Shown here: in pieces, positions 14,419 to 15,675 of the stretch
Layout: each line of letters begins with the position of its first letter
Numbering within the stretch: the first letter of the stretch is position 1
Program-made: the position numbers and the translations under genes
Notes under the pieces: model-generated
Database searches by the model: none
Told to the model about the DNA's origin: nothing
What the model saw: only the letters and a program-made list of their open reading frames with translations
Assembly: GCA_036732565.1 (NCBI GenBank)
Contig: DAINCF010000120.1
Coordinates: forward strand, 1-15,675
Direction of reading: 5' to 3'
Source: JAIVJN01 sp036732565
GTDB taxonomy: Bacteria > Acidobacteriota > Vicinamibacteria > Vicinamibacterales > UBA2999
Length of the DNA stretch: 15,675 bases

Positions 14419-15675
14419 CTAGAAGTCCATCTGCAGACCGACCTTGGCCCACCGTCCTTTCTGGATTTGCGTCGGCCGCTGCCAGTTGGGACCAAACGTC
14501 GTGTTGATCGCCGTCGCCGTGCTGGAGTTGAACAGGTTCGAAATGTCGAGGTTGGCGGAGAAGCGCCAGCGGTCGAACGTGAGGCGCTTTGACACGCGGA
14601 AGTCCAACTGCCGCTGGCGCGGGCCGTACATCGTGCCGGGCTGAATGAGCGCGACGTTGACGGTGCCGTTGGCGCCGCTCGAGAACGGCCGGCCCAGCGA
14701 CGGGACGATGTCCGCCGCGCGGTACTGCTGCGTCGCGGTGATTTGGAATCCCGGATAGTCGCGATAGGTGAACGCGGTCGAGATGCCGTACCACGGCAAC
14801 GGCACGACGCCGACGAACGACATGTTCGGCTGGAACGGCGGCCGCACGTCGCAGAAGCGCGTCGCCTGAGGGGAGTCGATCACGAAGCACGTATTCGTGT
14901 GCGTCCGCCCGACGTTGATGCCACCCGACAGATTGATCCGGCCGGGGAGTCGCGCCTGACCGACGAGATCGAACCCGTCATATTCCTGCGTGCGATCGCC
15001 AAACATCGATTCGAGCTGGATCGCCAACTGACCGCGGCCGAACAGCGCGGGATCGAGATCGTACAGCCCGCACATCTGGTCCCCCCCGCCATTCGGCAAC
15101 CGCGGATCCAGCGGGGCGCTCACGCAGTACTCCTTGTAGTCGGACGGCGCAAACAGCAGATTTTCCTCGATGGTGAAGTTGTCAAAGACCTTCCGATAGT
15201 AGCCAGCGGTCAACGACACGCCGTTGGTGATCTGCCGCTGCAGCACAACGGACATGTCCCAGTTGTACTGGCGGTTGCCACCGGTGATATCTGGCGAGAT
15301 GATCCGCGCGTTCGGATTGTTCTGGCCAAAGTTCAGATCGTTGATCTGCCCGCACTCGCCGTTCTCGAGTGGGTTGGTGAGATCACAATCAGGCACGTAG
15401 TCGCGATTGGCATCGCCCCACGTGCGGTTCACGCTGAGAATCGAACGAACGACGGGATTGGGACTATCGCTCCCGAACGGGGCGCCGAAGCCGCCGGAGC
15501 TCGATGTGGTCGTCACGAACCGGCCGATGCTCGCCTTCAGCGCGGTCTTCGAGTCGCCGAACACGTCATAGGCCACACCGATGCGCGGCGAGATGTCCTT
15601 CCACCGCGGATAGTGCTCGGGGCCCGGAAAGCTTCGTTCGCCGACGTACGGTCCGGCGGCGAGCGTCATCGGTTC
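14419..15675 (-). CDS. TonB-dependent receptor, C-terminal part (runs off window)
   Basis: The open frame continues through the right edge, so 418 C-terminal residues are present and the start, plug and any carboxypeptidase-like N-terminal domain are outside. Alternating beta-strand segments are typical of the Oar-like receptors of Acidobacteriota: DISPRIGVAYDVFGDSKTAL, NWDMSVVLQRQI, GVSLTAGYYRKVFDN, EYDGFDLVGQARLPGRINLS, and RWRFSANLDISNLFNSS. The protein ends in KVGLQMDF, with the terminal Phe usual for outer-membrane barrels. The cysteines in DCDLTNPLENGEC, EYCVSAP, QMCGLYD and CFVIDS occur in extracellular-type loops, where family members often have disulfides. Such receptors import or bind large substrates such as glycans or peptides, but substrate is unknown here. 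It lies upstream of the decayed quinoprotein and cupin genes in the same direction. Confidence 0.9.
   Translation of the reverse strand, partial: EPMTLAAGPYVGERSFPGPEHYPRWKDISPRIGVAYDVFGDSKTALKASIGRFVTTTSSSGGFGAPFGSDSPNPVVRSILSVNRTWGDANRDYVPDCDLTNPLENGECGQINDLNFGQNNPNARIISPDITGGNRQYNWDMSVVLQRQITNGVSLTAGYYRKVFDNFTIEENLLFAPSDYKEYCVSAPLDPRLPNGGGDQMCGLYDLDPALFGRGQLAIQLESMFGDRTQEYDGFDLVGQARLPGRINLSGGINVGRTHTNTCFVIDSPQATRFCDVRPPFQPNMSFVGVVPLPWYGISTAFTYRDYPGFQITATQQYRAADIVPSLGRPFSSGANGTVNVALIQPGTMYGPRQRQLDFRVSKRLTFDRWRFSANLDISNLFNSSTATAINTTFGPNWQRPTQIQKGRWAKVGLQMDF

Overview
The window looks like a draft or metagenome-assembled contig from Acidobacteriota, most likely the Vicinamibacteria. This rests on gene content: a DUF1592-type multidomain cytochrome paired with a DUF1552 protein, a membrane Ser/Thr kinase, soluble CadC-type winged-helix regulators fused to TPR or hydrolase domains, an Oar-like TonB-dependent receptor, high GC, and many short palindromic repeats with a RAYT transposase. 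A 100-N scaffold gap lies at 13465-13564. Taxonomy is inference; no rRNA or tRNA gene is visible.

Layout. A REP pair (3-54) is followed by a membrane-anchored Ser/Thr kinase (minus). Divergent from it is a tight four-gene operon, 1796-8419, of exported proteins: a lactonase-fold beta-propeller, a CE1-like esterase, a DUF1592-family protein with two haem c sites, and a Tat-exported DUF1552 protein. A REP pair separates this operon from a convergent wHTH-alpha/beta hydrolase fusion, which faces a divergent wHTH-TPR regulator across a 147-bp intergenic region with a palindrome. A di-haem cytochrome c peroxidase/MauG-like protein (minus) follows, with 11-bp-phased direct repeats upstream.

From 12582 to 13628 lies a REP/RAYT locus: a Y1 HUH transposase (RAYT) sandwiched between two direct copies of a REP-rich segment. 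The right-hand copy contains a 19-bp tandem array that runs into the assembly gap. Further right are two decayed genes: a frameshifted cupin gene, and the last 48 or so codons of a PQQ-quinoprotein whose 5' part is missing next to a second palindromic repeat family (GGCACC type). The window ends inside a TonB-dependent receptor gene, minus strand, with its 5' end outside.

How the genes may work together (inference): the four-gene operon encodes a periplasmic or surface route in which ester groups are removed, a substrate is oxidised by a haem protein, and a lactone is opened. The receptor, quinoprotein and cupin genes at the right edge look like a former uptake-plus-oxidation operon broken by deletion. 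The RAYT/REP module is the mobile component and has left repeats at several gene ends.
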